Positions 8,512 to 18,790 of a stretch of DNA of 64,000 bases are shown here, one piece after another. The notes beneath the pieces were generated by a model, which did not search any database, was not told where the DNA came from, and saw only the letters and a program-made list of their open reading frames with translations. The position numbers and the translations under genes are program-made. Each line of letters starts with the position of its first letter. Positions within the stretch are counted from its first letter, which is position 1. The stretch comes from an uncultured Clostridia bacterium (GTDB lineage Bacteria; Bacillota; Clostridia; Christensenellales; UBA1242), in contig CAKVHZ010000002.1 in NCBI GenBank assembly GCA_934754445.1, positions 1-64,000 of the forward strand. The letters are read 5' to 3'.

Positions 8512-9230
8512 TATAAAAACTTCCTTCTTTTATTTAATTCAATTTCGCCATTCTCTAGTTTTTCTAAATAATTTAAACCTGCTTCTACATATATTAAATG
8601 TGCTTCGTTGCTTTTTGTTAGTCCATTTAAAGTTGCCTTTAAATTTTCTAGTCTTTCTTTTTCTTCAAGTAAATAATCTTTAAATACTTCTGTATTAAAG
8701 TCAAAATTATCTTTACCAAAATAAATTTCCATAGGTTTTAAATTATTTCTGCCCTTAGTTACTTTAATAACATTATAATATATGCCATCATCATATACCA
8801 AATAATCAAAAATGATTTTATAATTATTGTTTATTAAATATTCTCTAAGTTTTACAACATCTCGCATAGGTTGAAGGACAAAATTTTTAAGTTTTAAAGT
8901 TTTTTCTTCTAAAATTTTTATTATTTCCATTCCACCCATGCCAGCAATAACTGCTTGTTTAACTTTATCATTTTTATAAATAACTTTAAATCCGTCGCCT
9001 TCTCTAAAACTTACATAATTATTTATGTTTAAAGAATCACAAAAAACAATCGCTTTATTTAAACTTCTTTCGCTTATATCAGTTGCAACAACTTTATCAC
9101 ATTTATTAGATAAAATTAGTTCTGCTGTAACATAACCGTGGTCGCAACCAATGTCAGCAATAACAGAAGTTCTATCACATAAATTTACAATATTTTCAAG
9201 TCTGTTGCTTAAATTCAATAATGTACTCAT
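8511..9230 (-). CDS. trmK: tRNA (adenine22-N1)-methyltransferase
   Basis: A 239-residue SAM-dependent methyltransferase that makes m1A22 in tRNA. Seen: SAM motif I VIADIGCDHGYVTAEL near residue 25, the acidic loop VVATDISERSLNKA, and AVIAGMGGMEIIKIL near 95, the TrmK active-site loop. The C-terminus is a coiled coil typical of the family. Position directly after rpoD is conserved in Firmicutes (yqfN), which supports the name. It is probably co-transcribed with rpoD, 12 bp upstream. Confidence 0.9.
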   Translation of the reverse strand: MSTLLNLSNRLENIVNLCDRTSVIADIGCDHGYVTAELILSNKCDKVVATDISERSLNKAIVFCDSLNINNYVSFREGDGFKVIYKNDKVKQAVIAGMGGMEIIKILEEKTLKLKNFVLQPMRDVVKLREYLINNNYKIIFDYLVYDDGIYYNVIKVTKGRNNLKPMEIYFGKDNFDFNTEVFKDYLLEEKERLENLKATLNGLTKSNEAHLIYVEAGLNYLEKLENGEIELNKRRKFL

Positions 9231-9242
9231 TTGTTTTCTCCT

Positions 9243-10319
9243 TTAAAAGAAATCCTTTAATTTTTTACTTCTTGATGGATTCCTTAATTTTCGTAATGCT
9301 TTCGCCTCTATTTGACGAATTCTTTCTCTTGTAACATTAAACTCTAACCCAACTTGCTCTAAGGTTTTAGGAAAACCATCATCTAAACCATATCTCATAC
9401 GAATTACTTTCTGTTCTCTTGGAGTTAAAGTATCTATTACTGATAGTAGTTGTTGACGAAGTAAGCTTCGAGTAGTTGCTTCATAAGGTGAAATTGAAGT
9501 TTCATCAACGGCTTTATCGCCAATTTTACCACTTTCGCTATCATCAGTTCCCATTGGGTCTTCAAGTGATGCTGGTTCCATTTGAATTCTTTTTATTTCG
9601 CTAACCTTATCTTCTGATATTCCCATCTTTTTAGATAATTCTTCTATAGTGGGTTCTCTACCTAATTCTTGAGTTAATTCTTTAGTTGCACGAACTAATT
9701 TATTAATTGTTTCTACCATATGAACTGGTAAACGAATTTGACGAGATTGATCTGCTATTGCTCTTGTTATATGTTGACGAATCCACCAAGTTCCATAAGT
9801 TGAAAATTTAAAGCCACGAGTATAATCGAATTTTTCAACAGCTTTTAATAAACCTAAATTACCTTCTTGAATTAAATCTAAAAATTGAAGATTTCTACCA
9901 GCATATTTTTTTGCAATTGCAACAACTAATCTTAAGTTGCATTCACAAAGTCGTTTTTTTGCCTCTTCATCGCCTTGTTGAATTCTTTTAGCTAGTTCGA
10001 TTTCTTCATCGGCAGAAAGTAGTGGTGCTCGTCCTATTTCCTTTAAATATATCTTAACTGGGTCATCACTGGCAACATTTTTCATTAAACTTTCTAATTG
10101 TTCAATGTCTATTTCTTCTTCTTTAGGGTCGCTTTTTATAACCTTAACACCTTTAGATTTTATTTTATCAACGATTTCTTGAATTTCTGCACTAGTTATT
10201 TCATTTTCGTATTTTATAAATTTTGAAACTATGTCTTCATCTTCACTTAAAATGTTATTTTTCTTTTTTGCTACTTCTAAAATCTTTTTTATTTCTGGTT
10301 CAAATTTTTCGTTAATCAA
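9243..10319 (-). CDS. rpoD: Primary sigma factor (sigma-70 / SigA)
   Basis: A 358-residue housekeeping sigma factor. Region 1.2 is [17 protein letters not shown], region 2 has [21 protein letters not shown] and the -10-binding [13 protein letters not shown], and region 4.2 has [20 protein letters not shown]. Region 1.1 is short, as in Clostridia. It overlaps the end of dnaG by 8 bp in the conserved dnaG-rpoD arrangement, so translation is probably coupled. The many TTGACA/TATAAT promoters in this window are what this factor should read. Confidence 0.97.
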   Translation of the reverse strand: MINEKFEPEIKKILEVAKKKNNILSEDEDIVSKFIKYENEITSAEIQEIVDKIKSKGVKVIKSDPKEEEIDIEQLESLMKNVASDDPVKIYLKEIGRAPLLSADEEIELAKRIQQGDEEAKKRLCECNLRLVVAIAKKYAGRNLQFLDLIQEGNLGLLKAVEKFDYTRGFKFSTYGTWWIRQHITRAIADQSRQIRLPVHMVETINKLVRATKELTQELGREPTIEELSKKMGISEDKVSEIKRIQMEPASLEDPMGTDDSESGKIGDKAVDETSISPYEATTRSLLRQQLLSVIDTLTPREQKVIRMRYGLDDGFPKTLEQVGLEFNVTRERIRQIEAKALRKLRNPSRSKKLKDFF

Positions 10320-12084
10320 TTTTATCCTCCACCTTTAATTTTGAAATTTCTTTTGTTATTTCTTGTAATAGTTTTCCATATTCTTTACGCTCATCTATAT
10401 TATCAGCCTCCATAACTTTATTAGTGTAAAGAGTCTGTTGTTTCATAAGTTCATCAAGTTTTAAAATCTTTTCACAGTCTTCAAAATATTTACTATCAAT
10501 TTCATTTGAAGAAAATTGATAATTTATTAACTCATTTAAAGATTTATCATCACTTTCTAAACTATCAAATAATGCTCCAATAATTGGTTCTTTTTTTTGT
10601 TCATTGCATTCTTTTAAATATTCATAAACAGTTTTAAAACTAAAATTATTAAAGTTGTTCATTTCTATAAACTTAGCATAAGGCTTTTTATGCAATAAAC
10701 TTGCTAAAATAAATAACTGACTTTTATAAACATTATCGGTTAAAATTATTGGAATAAAATTTTCTTTTTTCTCTTGTTTCGTTGGCATATCTAGTTGCAT
10801 TAAATCTCGTTTTAAAACATCTATTGCCACTTTACTAATATCTTTAATAAGTTTTAAATAAATTTCTCGCTCACTATTAGTTTTAATTTCCCTAACTATA
10901 TTTAAACTTTCTTTAATAAATTTACTAAGCATTAATTTATCGTTTAAATTATAACCCTTAGATAAATTAATTATTCTATATTCAAAACAATCTTTAGCAT
11001 TTTGTATTTGCTCATGCATTTTTTCTGTGCCGTATTTTTTAACATATTCATCAGGGTCTAAATTTTCTGGAAGTGTTACACAATATATATCAAAATCTTC
11101 ATTTTTTAAAACATCAATTGCTTTAAGTGTGGCTTTTTGCCCAGCACTATCACCATCAAAACAAAGTATAATTTTATTGCAAAATCGTTTTAATTCTTTT
11201 GCGTGTAATTGAGTAAAGGCTGTTCCCATAGTAGCAACTGCATTAGTAAAACCTGCATTATGCATACCAATAACATCCATTTGACCTTCTACTATAATTA
11301 TTTCGTTTAACTTTCCTTCGTTTTTTAGTTGTTTTAAAAACTGAATTCCAAAAACAACTTTACTTTTATCAAAAACAATTGTTTGTGGCGAGTTTTTATA
11401 TTTAGCAAGTTTAGGATTATCTTCTAAAATTCTTGATGAAAAACCTATTACTTCGTTAAAACTATTTTTTATAGGAAAAGTTAATCTTTCAAACATACTA
11501 TCAAAAATATGTCCGTTCTTCTCCCCAACTAGTCCTGCTAATTTCATAGTGTAATTTGATATATTTTTACTACTTAAATATTTAACTAAACTACTAAAAT
11601 CTTTGCTGTAACCTAGTTCGAATTTTTTAACAACATCTCCACTTATTCCACGCTTTTTTATGTAATTAACCGCGTTTTCGCTTTGTTCTAAATTGCTTTG
11701 ATAATAGTTATTTGCTTCTTTTAAAGCATTTAAAACTTCTTCTTTTTCTTTTTTCTTTTTGTATATATTTTCATCTAGCATAACTTCAGGCAAGTCCATA
11801 TGTGCATTATCTGCTAAAAGTTTAACGGCGTCCATAAAGTCTATGCTTTCCATTTCTTCAATAAATTTAATAACATCTCCACTTTTGCCACAGCCAAAAC
11901 AATGATAATATTGTTCTAACGAATTAACAGCAAAAGATGGTGTTTTTTCATGATGAAACGGACAACATCCCCAATAAGTGTTACCCGATTGTTTTAAATT
12001 TACATATTTAGAGATTACACTAACTAAATCATTATTATATTTAAGTTTCTCTAAAAAATCCGCATTAAAACCAAATTTCTGCAT
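10312..12084 (-). CDS. dnaG: DNA primase
   Basis: A 590-residue primase that makes RNA primers for lagging-strand synthesis. The N-terminal CHC2 zinc finger is clear (C41-P-F-H44 and C62-F-G-C65), followed by the RNA polymerase domain with IGFSSRIL and the TOPRIM domain with [13 protein letters not shown] (catalytic Glu) and [11 protein letters not shown] (metal Asp pair). The C-terminal ~150 residues form the helical DnaB-interacting region. Length is typical. It is the first gene of the dnaG-rpoD-trmK-zinc-ribbon group. Confidence 0.96.
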   Translation of the reverse strand: MQKFGFNADFLEKLKYNNDLVSVISKYVNLKQSGNTYWGCCPFHHEKTPSFAVNSLEQYYHCFGCGKSGDVIKFIEEMESIDFMDAVKLLADNAHMDLPEVMLDENIYKKKKEKEEVLNALKEANNYYQSNLEQSENAVNYIKKRGISGDVVKKFELGYSKDFSSLVKYLSSKNISNYTMKLAGLVGEKNGHIFDSMFERLTFPIKNSFNEVIGFSSRILEDNPKLAKYKNSPQTIVFDKSKVVFGIQFLKQLKNEGKLNEIIIVEGQMDVIGMHNAGFTNAVATMGTAFTQLHAKELKRFCNKIILCFDGDSAGQKATLKAIDVLKNEDFDIYCVTLPENLDPDEYVKKYGTEKMHEQIQNAKDCFEYRIINLSKGYNLNDKLMLSKFIKESLNIVREIKTNSEREIYLKLIKDISKVAIDVLKRDLMQLDMPTKQEKKENFIPIILTDNVYKSQLFILASLLHKKPYAKFIEMNNFNNFSFKTVYEYLKECNEQKKEPIIGALFDSLESDDKSLNELINYQFSSNEIDSKYFEDCEKILKLDELMKQQTLYTNKVMEADNIDERKEYGKLLQEITKEISKLKVEDKID

Positions 12085-12176
12085 ATTCTTTTGTTTCCCT
12101 TAATATACATATTATTTATACACAAAAAATTTAAAAAATCCTTTATTTTTTTAAAATTTTTTAAAAAATAATATAA

Positions 12177-12198
12177 AAAAGTGCCCCTTAGCACTTTT
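12177..12198 (-). terminator. Terminator after mreB
   Basis: Stem AAAAGTGC / GCACTTTT with a CCCTTA loop. On the minus strand it is followed by a T-rich run. It separates mreB from dnaG. Confidence 0.75.
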
Positions 12199-12225
12199 CT
12201 ATACAAAATAGTTATATAAATATAA

Positions 12226-13227
12226 TTAAGTTAAATTTATTATTTTGTTTAAATATTTTTCATCTGCAATTAATTTACCAAGACCTAAAACAACAGCATT
12301 ATCGGCATTTTCGCTAATTAAAACTGGAAGATTTAAGTTTTTAGACAAATAATTTTCAAGTCCTGTTAAATTTGCTAATCCACCAGTAACAATTATTCCG
12401 TTTATAGATAAATCAGACACAATATCTGGAGTTGCTGAATTAATTAAAACTTTAATTGCCATATAAACTTTTTGAAAATAAAATTCTAAAGTATCTCTTA
12501 ATTGCTCCGCCCCAACAACTTCGGTTTTAGGGCTTTTTGTGTTTATATCTACACCGCTAAATTCAATATTTGTTAAATCGTTATAAAACAAACTACCCAC
12601 TTCGGTTTTTAATTTTTCACTAGTTAAGTTTGAAATTTGCATATCCATAAACTGATTAACATAAAGTTTAATTGCTTCATCAATTTTATTGCCACCAAAA
12701 TATAGTGAAAAACCTTTAATTATTTGATTAAGACTACAAATGGCCATATCAATTGTTCCGCCACCTAAATTTAAACTTAAATAACCACTTGCTTTGTCTA
12801 TATTAATATTTGCTCCAAGCAATGCCATTAAAACACTAGGCACTAAACTAACTTTGCTTGCACCAAGTTTTAATCCTAAATTTTTAAAGTTTAAAATTTC
12901 TTCTTCATTTAACCCACAAGGAACTGAAAAAACTATTTCGAATTTTTCATTATTATATAAAATTTTATTAATAAAATATGCAAGTAAACTTTCCGCTAAT
13001 CGCATATCATAAATTGTTCCATTTAAAATAGGAGAAACAAATTCTATATCTTCATTAGTTTTGCCTAACATTTTTTTGGCATTTAATCCAAAATCTACTA
13101 TTTTCATTTCGCCCATACTTTCACTTATTGCAAGCATAGTAGGTTCTTTTAAAACAATACCTGTATGCTTTTTGTAAATGCTTGTGTTTGTAGAGCCAAA
13201 ATCTATACCCAAAATTGTTTTTGCCAT
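12226..13227 (-). CDS. mreB: MreB-family rod-shape actin homologue
   Basis: A 333-residue actin-fold ATPase. Phosphate-1 loop GIDFGSTNTSIY, phosphate-2 region YLSLNLGGGTIDMAI and the adenosine-binding GIIVTGGLANLTGLE are visible. MreB proteins form membrane-associated filaments that guide lateral wall synthesis. The gene is not next to mreC/mreD but alone beside sigE, so it may be an Mbl- or MreBH-like paralogue; the sequence does not distinguish them. It has its own promoter and an AGGAG ribosome binding site. Confidence 0.88.
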   Translation of the reverse strand: MAKTILGIDFGSTNTSIYKKHTGIVLKEPTMLAISESMGEMKIVDFGLNAKKMLGKTNEDIEFVSPILNGTIYDMRLAESLLAYFINKILYNNEKFEIVFSVPCGLNEEEILNFKNLGLKLGASKVSLVPSVLMALLGANINIDKASGYLSLNLGGGTIDMAICSLNQIIKGFSLYFGGNKIDEAIKLYVNQFMDMQISNLTSEKLKTEVGSLFYNDLTNIEFSGVDINTKSPKTEVVGAEQLRDTLEFYFQKVYMAIKVLINSATPDIVSDLSINGIIVTGGLANLTGLENYLSKNLNLPVLISENADNAVVLGLGKLIADEKYLNKIINLT

Positions 13228-13242
13228 ATTAACTCCTAATTA

Positions 13243-13271
13243 ATTATAACAAATAAATTTTATTTTTACAA
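13243..13271 (-). promoter_or_regulatory. Promoter of mreB
   Basis: Minus strand TTGTAA (13271-13266), 17 bp, TATAAT (13248-13243). The predicted leader is about 9 nt and contains AGGAG. Confidence 0.5.
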
Positions 13272-13277
13272 TTAATT

Positions 13278-14018
13278 TTATATAACTTTAACTAATTCCT
13301 TTTTTAGTTTAGAAATTATCTTTTTTTCTATTCTAGAAATATAACTTTGACTAATTCCTAGCATATCGGCAACTTCTTTTTGAGTTTTTTCTTCATAGTT
13401 GTTTAATCCAAACCTTAAGTTTATTATTTCCTTTTCTCTATTATTTAACTTTTCAACAAGTTCAAGTAAAATTTTTTGTTCACAACTACTTTCTAAATTT
13501 TTAGTAACGCTATCGTTTTCCATGCTTATAACATCGCCTAAAACCAATTCATTTCCATCACCATCAATATTTAAAGGCTCGTCTAAACTGACTTCTCGTT
13601 TTAATTTAACAGTTTTTCTTAAATGCATTAATATTTCATTCTCTATGCACCTACTAGCAAAAGTGGCAAGTTTAATGTTTTTATCTATATTAAAATTGTT
13701 TATAGCTTTTATTAACCCCAGCGAACCAACTGATACTAAATCTTCTAAACTTTCACCAGTATTTTCAAATCTTTTAGCGATATAAACAACAAGTCTTAAA
13801 TTATGTTCAATTAATTTACTTTTAGCCTGCTCTCTTCTCTCGTTATACTCATCACCTATTAAATTAAGTTCCTGAGCATAAAAATTTTCTTCTTCACTTG
13901 ATAGCGGATTAGGTAATGCTTCGTTTTGACAAAGATAATAAATTAAGTCTTCATCTAAACAAAAATTAAAATCAAATATTTTTTTTAAAATTTTTTTTAC
14001 TAAAAATGGAATTTTCAT
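13278..14018 (-). CDS. sigE: Sporulation sigma factor SigE (mother cell)
   Basis: A 246-residue sigma-70 family protein made as a pro-protein. The N-terminal ~25 residues are hydrophobic and basic, like the SigE pro-sequence. EALPNPLSSEE, NLRLVVYIAKRFENTGESLE, LATFASRCIENEILMHLR and SLDEPLNIDGDGNELVLGDV match the SigE family closely, and region 4 has EVADMLGISQSYISRIEKK. It directs early mother-cell transcription after SpoIIGA cleavage. It lies 9 bp after spoIIGA in the expected order. The forespore gene sigG, which usually follows, is not here. Confidence 0.95.
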   Translation of the reverse strand: MKIPFLVKKILKKIFDFNFCLDEDLIYYLCQNEALPNPLSSEEENFYAQELNLIGDEYNERREQAKSKLIEHNLRLVVYIAKRFENTGESLEDLVSVGSLGLIKAINNFNIDKNIKLATFASRCIENEILMHLRKTVKLKREVSLDEPLNIDGDGNELVLGDVISMENDSVTKNLESSCEQKILLELVEKLNNREKEIINLRFGLNNYEEKTQKEVADMLGISQSYISRIEKKIISKLKKELVKVI

Positions 14019-14027
14019 AATATTCTC

Positions 14028-14885
14028 CTAAATTAATTTTGAATTTAAAAGTGCGTTATATCCTAAATCGTTAATAAAATTTTTAAGGGTTAGTCCAATT
14101 ATTGCATTATTAATTATATTCACACTATTATCTAAATATATCTCTAGTTTCTCTACTTCAATTATCAATATTTTGTTTTTGTTGTTTCCAATACTTGTAG
14201 TTTCAATTATATGAACATTTTTAAAAAATTTATTGAGTTTTGTTTCTTTATTTAAAATAATATCTGTAATAGAAATATCTTTTAAAACATTTTTTAAACT
14301 AGAATAATTAACCACTGTTATTGGTTTTCCTGTTAAACTATCAACAAGTGTATTACCACTATCTAAAAATCCTAAAAGTTCATCTTTTTCAGCATTGTTT
14401 TCTATAACAATTTTATATACATAATTATTTATCTTTTTTCGATTATAAAAATTTTTGAATATGTTTTTTATAACTATCATTATAAAGAAAGCAATTAATA
14501 CAATTACTCCTAAAGGTAAAGAATATGTAGTAAAATTATTGATTTTAAAGTTTTTATCAAAATACATTAAAATAAACAAACACGCCCCGCCATATAAAAA
14601 TGTTATAAATAAAAATGTTAAATAATATAAAATGTATTCCTTAAATTTTACAAATTTTTTTAAAATAATAACCATAACTAAACTAAGCAATATTTTAACT
14701 AAACTATTAATTATTAAATTAAAGCCAAAAAGGGGCAAAAGTAATGCAACAACACTTCCAAGCAAACTTGATAGCACCATGTTAATTTTATTAATTTTAG
14801 CCTTTAATATTGCCTTTAAGGTTAAAATTATAAAAAAGTTTATAATAAAATTATCAATTAAAACTTGTTCGATATAAATTATCAT
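14028..14885 (-). CDS. spoIIGA: Sigma-E processing aspartic protease
   Basis: A 285-residue membrane protease that activates pro-sigma-E at the asymmetric septum. About five TM helices occupy residues 1-155, followed by a cytosolic domain with LLGFLDSGNTLVDSLTGKPI, which carries the Asp-Ser-Gly-Asn motif of the single-lobe aspartic protease. Length is close to the family norm. It is co-transcribed with sigE. No clear Shine-Dalgarno precedes the ATG, and no convincing Spo0A box was seen upstream. Confidence 0.92.
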   Translation of the reverse strand: MIIYIEQVLIDNFIINFFIILTLKAILKAKINKINMVLSSLLGSVVALLLPLFGFNLIINSLVKILLSLVMVIILKKFVKFKEYILYYLTFLFITFLYGGACLFILMYFDKNFKINNFTTYSLPLGVIVLIAFFIMIVIKNIFKNFYNRKKINNYVYKIVIENNAEKDELLGFLDSGNTLVDSLTGKPITVVNYSSLKNVLKDISITDIILNKETKLNKFFKNVHIIETTSIGNNKNKILIIEVEKLEIYLDNSVNIINNAIIGLTLKNFINDLGYNALLNSKLI

Positions 14886-14963
14886 TTCATTTTCTATTTT
14901 AAAACATTTATATAAAATAAAAAATAGAGAAAAACTCTAAAAAGGGCTTTTTTTAGCAAATAA

Positions 14964-14984
14964 AAAAGTCCAATAAGGACTTTT
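14964..14984 (-). terminator. Terminator after the ftsA-ftsZ transcript
   Basis: Stem AAAAGTCC / GGACTTTT with a 5-nt loop, followed on the minus strand by a T run. It lies between the DUF4279-like gene and spoIIGA and isolates the sporulation pair from division-gene transcription. Confidence 0.75.
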
Positions 14985-15001
14985 ATTTATTTTAGTAATT
15001 A

Positions 15002-15403
15002 TTATATAAAATTTACTTTAAATCTTGCATTTATACTTGCAAGCAACTTTAGTGCATTAGGAGATAAAATTATTTCAGGGACTTGCTCGTTTTCTCCCTT
15101 TTTTATGTATAAATCTAATTGACAATAACCATTATTATCTTTAATTAATTTTAAAATTTGCTCTTCTTTACCTATAAAATGACGAAGAATTGTAACTACG
15201 GCCATCTCCGCTTCTCTATCACTAGCAATATTAGTTGCCAATTGATAATACCCTAATTGTTTAGGATTTGTTAAACTACGAACAGCATCTTTTTTTAAAA
15301 CAATTTTATTTGCATTAACACCTATAATTTTGTTTAAAATACTAGGTTCAAAATCACTATCAAAATACATAGTAAAATATGCTTGACTTTTTGCGTATTT
15401 CAT
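15002..15403 (-). CDS. DUF4279-like protein downstream of ftsZ
   Basis: A 133-residue soluble protein. The N-terminus AYFTMYFDSDFEPSILNKII and the ending PEIILSPNALKLLASINARF resemble DUF4279 proteins, which carry an early strand-helix unit and a late L-x-L/aliphatic helix followed by a short strand. The function of that family is unknown. The ATG follows the ftsZ stop by one base, so translation is probably coupled to ftsZ. A role in or around division is suggested only by position. It is not SepF or SigG, which often sit near here. Confidence 0.5.
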   Translation of the reverse strand: MKYAKSQAYFTMYFDSDFEPSILNKIIGVNANKIVLKKDAVRSLTNPKQLGYYQLATNIASDREAEMAVVTILRHFIGKEEQILKLIKDNNGYCQLDLYIKKGENEQVPEIILSPNALKLLASINARFKVNFI

Positions 15404-15404
15404 A

Positions 15405-16637
15405 TTACTTGCCTTTCATTTTTCGTAAAAAAGGTGGAATATCACTGTCAACCATAATATTTGTATTTGAGTTTACTGGGCTAGATGGTTGTTGAGGTTG
15501 AACTTGTTGTTCTAGTTCTTCTCTTTTATAAGGATTTTGTCTATTGTTTGTTTGTAATGTGATATTAGGGTTGTTTCTGTTTTGATTCATGAATTTTTCA
15601 TATCTTTCTTTATTTGGGTCAACTTCCCCACGATTTTTACTAAAATCAGCACCATCAAAACCAGTTGCAATTAATGTAATTTCAACTTCGTCTTCTTTCT
15701 TTTCATCTGTCCAAACACTTGTGCCGAAAATAATATTACAATCTGGGTCAACAACTTGACGAACTTCTTCTACTGCAACATCAATTTCATCTAAACTTAA
15801 GCAAGCATCGCCTTTAATGTTTAATAAAACACCAGTAGCACCACTAATATCGGTTTCTAAAAGTGGACTATAAACTGCATTTTTAACTGCTTCTTGAACT
15901 TTATTTTCGCCAGTGGCTGTTCCTATACCCATGTGAGCAAAACCTTTATTTTTCATAACTGTTCTTACATCGGCAAAATCTAGGTTAATTAAACTTGGTT
16001 CAATAATTAAGTTTGTAATACCTTGAATACCTTGTCTTAAAACATCGTCTGCATATCTAAAAGCTTCTAGCATAGAAAATTTTTCTTGCATTTGTAATAA
16101 TTTTTGGTTAGGAATAACAACTAAAGTATCAACAAATTTCTTTAAATTATCAATACCTTTTTCGGCTTGTAACATTCTTCTATTACCTTCAAAACGGAAA
16201 GGTTTTGTTACAACAGCAACAGTTAAAATTCCCATTTCTTTAGCAATTTGTGCTACAACTGGGGCCGCACCAGTTCCTGTGCCACCGCCCATACCAGCAG
16301 TAATAAATACTAGGTCAGCTCCTTCTAAGGCTTCTTTAATAGTTTGCTTGCTTTCTTCAGCAGATTTCATACCTACTTCTGGGTCTGCACCTGCTCCTAA
16401 ACCTTTTGTTAATTTTTCACCAATTTGAATACGAGTTTCAGCAGAACTTGTATATAATGCTTGTTTATCTGTATTAACGGCGATAAATTCTGGCCCAACA
16501 AAACCGAAACCAATCATTCTATTTACTGCGTTACAACCGCCACCACCAACGCCTATAACTTTAATTTTTGCAACAGGAATAATTTGATTTCCTACCATTT
16601 TAGGCATTTGTTGTTCATAATTTTCTTCTTCAAACAT
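15405..16637 (-). CDS. ftsZ: Cell division GTPase FtsZ
   Basis: A 410-residue tubulin homologue that forms the Z ring. Seen: [13 protein letters not shown] near residue 30, the tubulin signature [14 protein letters not shown] near 117, and the synergy-loop region with [12 protein letters not shown] Gln/Asn-rich linker (residues ~335-390) leads to the conserved tail DIPPFLRKM, which binds FtsA and other partners. AAAGGAG precedes the ATG. It is 14 bp after ftsA. Confidence 0.97.
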   Translation of the reverse strand: MFEEENYEQQMPKMVGNQIIPVAKIKVIGVGGGGCNAVNRMIGFGFVGPEFIAVNTDKQALYTSSAETRIQIGEKLTKGLGAGADPEVGMKSAEESKQTIKEALEGADLVFITAGMGGGTGTGAAPVVAQIAKEMGILTVAVVTKPFRFEGNRRMLQAEKGIDNLKKFVDTLVVIPNQKLLQMQEKFSMLEAFRYADDVLRQGIQGITNLIIEPSLINLDFADVRTVMKNKGFAHMGIGTATGENKVQEAVKNAVYSPLLETDISGATGVLLNIKGDACLSLDEIDVAVEEVRQVVDPDCNIIFGTSVWTDEKKEDEVEITLIATGFDGADFSKNRGEVDPNKERYEKFMNQNRNNPNITLQTNNRQNPYKREELEQQVQPQQPSSPVNSNTNIMVDSDIPPFLRKMKGK

Positions 16638-16651
16638 AACTAAAATCTCCT

Positions 16652-17815
16652 TTATTTTTTAAACAATCTTTGAAATAAACTTTTTTTAATGTTCTTTTCT
16701 TGAGTTAATGCAATATCAAGCAAAGATAATAAACTAGAATAATGTGGTCTATTTAATTGTGGAACAGTTGGGGCAATGAATTCTAAATTTCTACCCATTT
16801 GTTTACTTAAATAGTCTTTTGCTCCTTTTAAGTAATTTAATCCGCCACCTGTAATAAGTATAGGTATAAACGGCTTATTTTGCAAGTTAAATTCAGTAGA
16901 ATTTAAAATTTTATTAAAAATATTGCTAAACATTTCAAGTCTTGCAAGTATTATTTCATTTACAAACTTTGCTGAAATTGGTTGTAAAGAGCCATTAACA
17001 TTTGCTTCATAAAAGTCGTTGTCTGTAGCATTTAAACTTAAAACTACTTTTCGTTTTAGATTTTCTGCCTGGCTAAAACTTAAATTTAACACTTGGCATA
17101 AATCTCCAGTTATATGCCCCCCACCCATTGAAAAGGCCTTCATACAAAGTAATCCATCGCCTTTAACTAAACTAACACTAGTAGTAATATAGCCACTATC
17201 AATTAAAATTAAGCCACTATCTCTTACTTCAGGTTCAGTTAAATATAATGCTTCTGCTAAACTTGAAGAAATAAAATCTATTTCATAAATTCTTGCTTCA
17301 TTAAGTATATTGGTAATTAAATTTATAAATTTTTTATCGGTTATTATGTAAGAAATTAAAACATTTAATTTGCTAGTAACTTCCCCTACAGGATTTAAAA
17401 CTTTTCGATTATCATCTAAAATAAAATAAATAGGACTACGATTTATAACATAACTATTTTCATCAAAATTTTGACTAGATTCAAAAATCTCAAAAACATC
17501 ACTATCTTTTAATTTTTTTCGTTTAGGAAAAGTGGCATTTACTTCTTTGGTAATACAGTAAGAAAATTCACTAGGAACACCCACATAAACCTTTTTTATG
17601 TTATACCTTAAATTCTCTCCTGCCTTTTTTACAGCATTAATAATGGCATTTTTTAAACTGTCTTCGCTAAAAAACTCTCCACCACTAAAACCATCATAAT
17701 TTTCTTCTGCACTTGATTTAATGTTGAAAGTGTTGTTAATTCCTTTTTCTGCAATCATCACTGAAATTTTAGATGAACCAATATCTAAAACTGCAGTCTC
17801 CCCATGTCCCATCAT
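16652..17815 (-). CDS. ftsA: Cell division actin-like protein FtsA
   Basis: A 387-residue actin-fold protein that tethers FtsZ to the membrane. [18 protein letters not shown] at the N-terminus and [19 protein letters not shown] near 210 are the nucleotide-binding loops, with [17 protein letters not shown] near 325. The tail [11 protein letters not shown] is a typical amphipathic membrane-targeting helix. Two consecutive ATGs open the gene after AGGTGAT. ftsA and ftsZ share a promoter and are separated from ftsQ by a terminator. Confidence 0.95.
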   Translation of the reverse strand: MMGHGETAVLDIGSSKISVMIAEKGINNTFNIKSSAEENYDGFSGGEFFSEDSLKNAIINAVKKAGENLRYNIKKVYVGVPSEFSYCITKEVNATFPKRKKLKDSDVFEIFESSQNFDENSYVINRSPIYFILDDNRKVLNPVGEVTSKLNVLISYIITDKKFINLITNILNEARIYEIDFISSSLAEALYLTEPEVRDSGLILIDSGYITTSVSLVKGDGLLCMKAFSMGGGHITGDLCQVLNLSFSQAENLKRKVVLSLNATDNDFYEANVNGSLQPISAKFVNEIILARLEMFSNIFNKILNSTEFNLQNKPFIPILITGGGLNYLKGAKDYLSKQMGRNLEFIAPTVPQLNRPHYSSLLSLLDIALTQEKNIKKSLFQRLFKK

Positions 17816-17825
17816 ATCACCTATT

Positions 17826-17854
17826 ATTATATTAAAATTTCAATTTTAAGTCAA
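17826..17854 (-). promoter_or_regulatory. Promoter of ftsA-ftsZ
   Basis: Minus strand TTGACT (17854-17849), 17 bp, TATAAT (17831-17826). The -10 box ends only 10 nt before the first ATG, so the leader would be about 4 nt and would cut into the apparent ribosome binding site. A second upstream promoter cannot be excluded. Confidence 0.6.
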
Positions 17855-17985
17855 CATTAAAAATGTGTTTTTATGGCATTTTTTGGTAAACTTACATAAT
17901 GATTATAATATATCAAAAAAAATTATGCAAGTATTTTTAGAAAAAATTTATAAAAATTAATTTTACTGCATAAATATTAAATTTA

Positions 17986-18013
17986 AAAAACACCCAATCA
18001 AGTGAGTGTTTTT
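17986..18013 (-). terminator. Terminator after murA-ftsQ
   Basis: Stem AAAAACAC / GTGTTTTT around a 12-nt loop; on the minus strand it is followed by a T run at the end of the ftsQ gene. Confidence 0.65.
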
Positions 18014-18788
18014 AAGTATAATAGGCTTCAATTAATCCTACATTATTTTCAAAAGCCGTTATTTTTCCTTTTGTTTTATCTGGTTTTTGATTATATGTTG
18101 ATAATGCCAACATAAATTTTTCAGTAAGTCTGTTCTCTGCGTCTTTTAATATTATTTCTGTTCCGCTACGCATTTTTATTTGAACATCATTTTTCCCGCT
18201 ATAGTTTAAGGTGATTTCATTAAAATTTGCTTTTAAAATTAAAACATTATCGTTATAGGCTAAAAGTTCTATTGCTAGTTTTTTTAGTAATGAGTTATAT
18301 TGAGAATTTAAAGTTTGTCCCGCCAATACTTTATTGTTAAATTCATTTTCTATATTTACTAATATAGCGTTATTATGATTATTTTCATAAGATATATCAT
18401 TTTTTAAAACTTTTAACTCGTCATCTAAAATCATATATCCATTTAGTGTATTATTTTCATAACTTTTTATTGCAAACAGTTCGTTTCTCTCAATGCAATT
18501 TATTGTTAGTTTATTAGGAAAATTTGTTTCTATATTTATTACTTTAATGTATGGATTTGCTTCTTCTATATTTTTTTTATACTTATTTTTATTTGTAAAA
18601 AAAATACTAGCATTATACTTAAACTTTCCGCTTTCAATAATTTCACTTTCTTTATCGGTTAAATTAATTGTATTTGAATAAAAACTAACTTCAACCGTTT
18701 TCAAGCAAAAAATTGTGCTTGATAAAATAACTAAAAGCACAATGAATGCCAAAACTGATAAAATAATAACTAAACTTTTGTTCTTCAT
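18012..18788 (-). CDS. ftsQ: FtsQ/DivIB-type cell division protein
   Basis: A 258-residue bitopic protein: a short Lys-rich cytosolic tail, one TM helix (residues ~7-29), then a POTRA-like domain with KVINIETNFPNKLTINCIER and a second beta domain. This is the layout of the division scaffold FtsQ/DivIB, which links FtsL and DivIC to septal synthesis. Sequence conservation is low, as usual for this family, but the position between murA and ftsA supports it. The predicted protein has a C-terminus a little shorter than in Bacillus DivIB. Confidence 0.82.
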   Translation of the reverse strand: MKNKSLVIILSVLAFIVLLVILSSTIFCLKTVEVSFYSNTINLTDKESEIIESGKFKYNASIFFTNKNKYKKNIEEANPYIKVINIETNFPNKLTINCIERNELFAIKSYENNTLNGYMILDDELKVLKNDISYENNHNNAILVNIENEFNNKVLAGQTLNSQYNSLLKKLAIELLAYNDNVLILKANFNEITLNYSGKNDVQIKMRSGTEIILKDAENRLTEKFMLALSTYNQKPDKTKGKITAFENNVGLIEAYYT

Positions 18789-18790
18789 TT

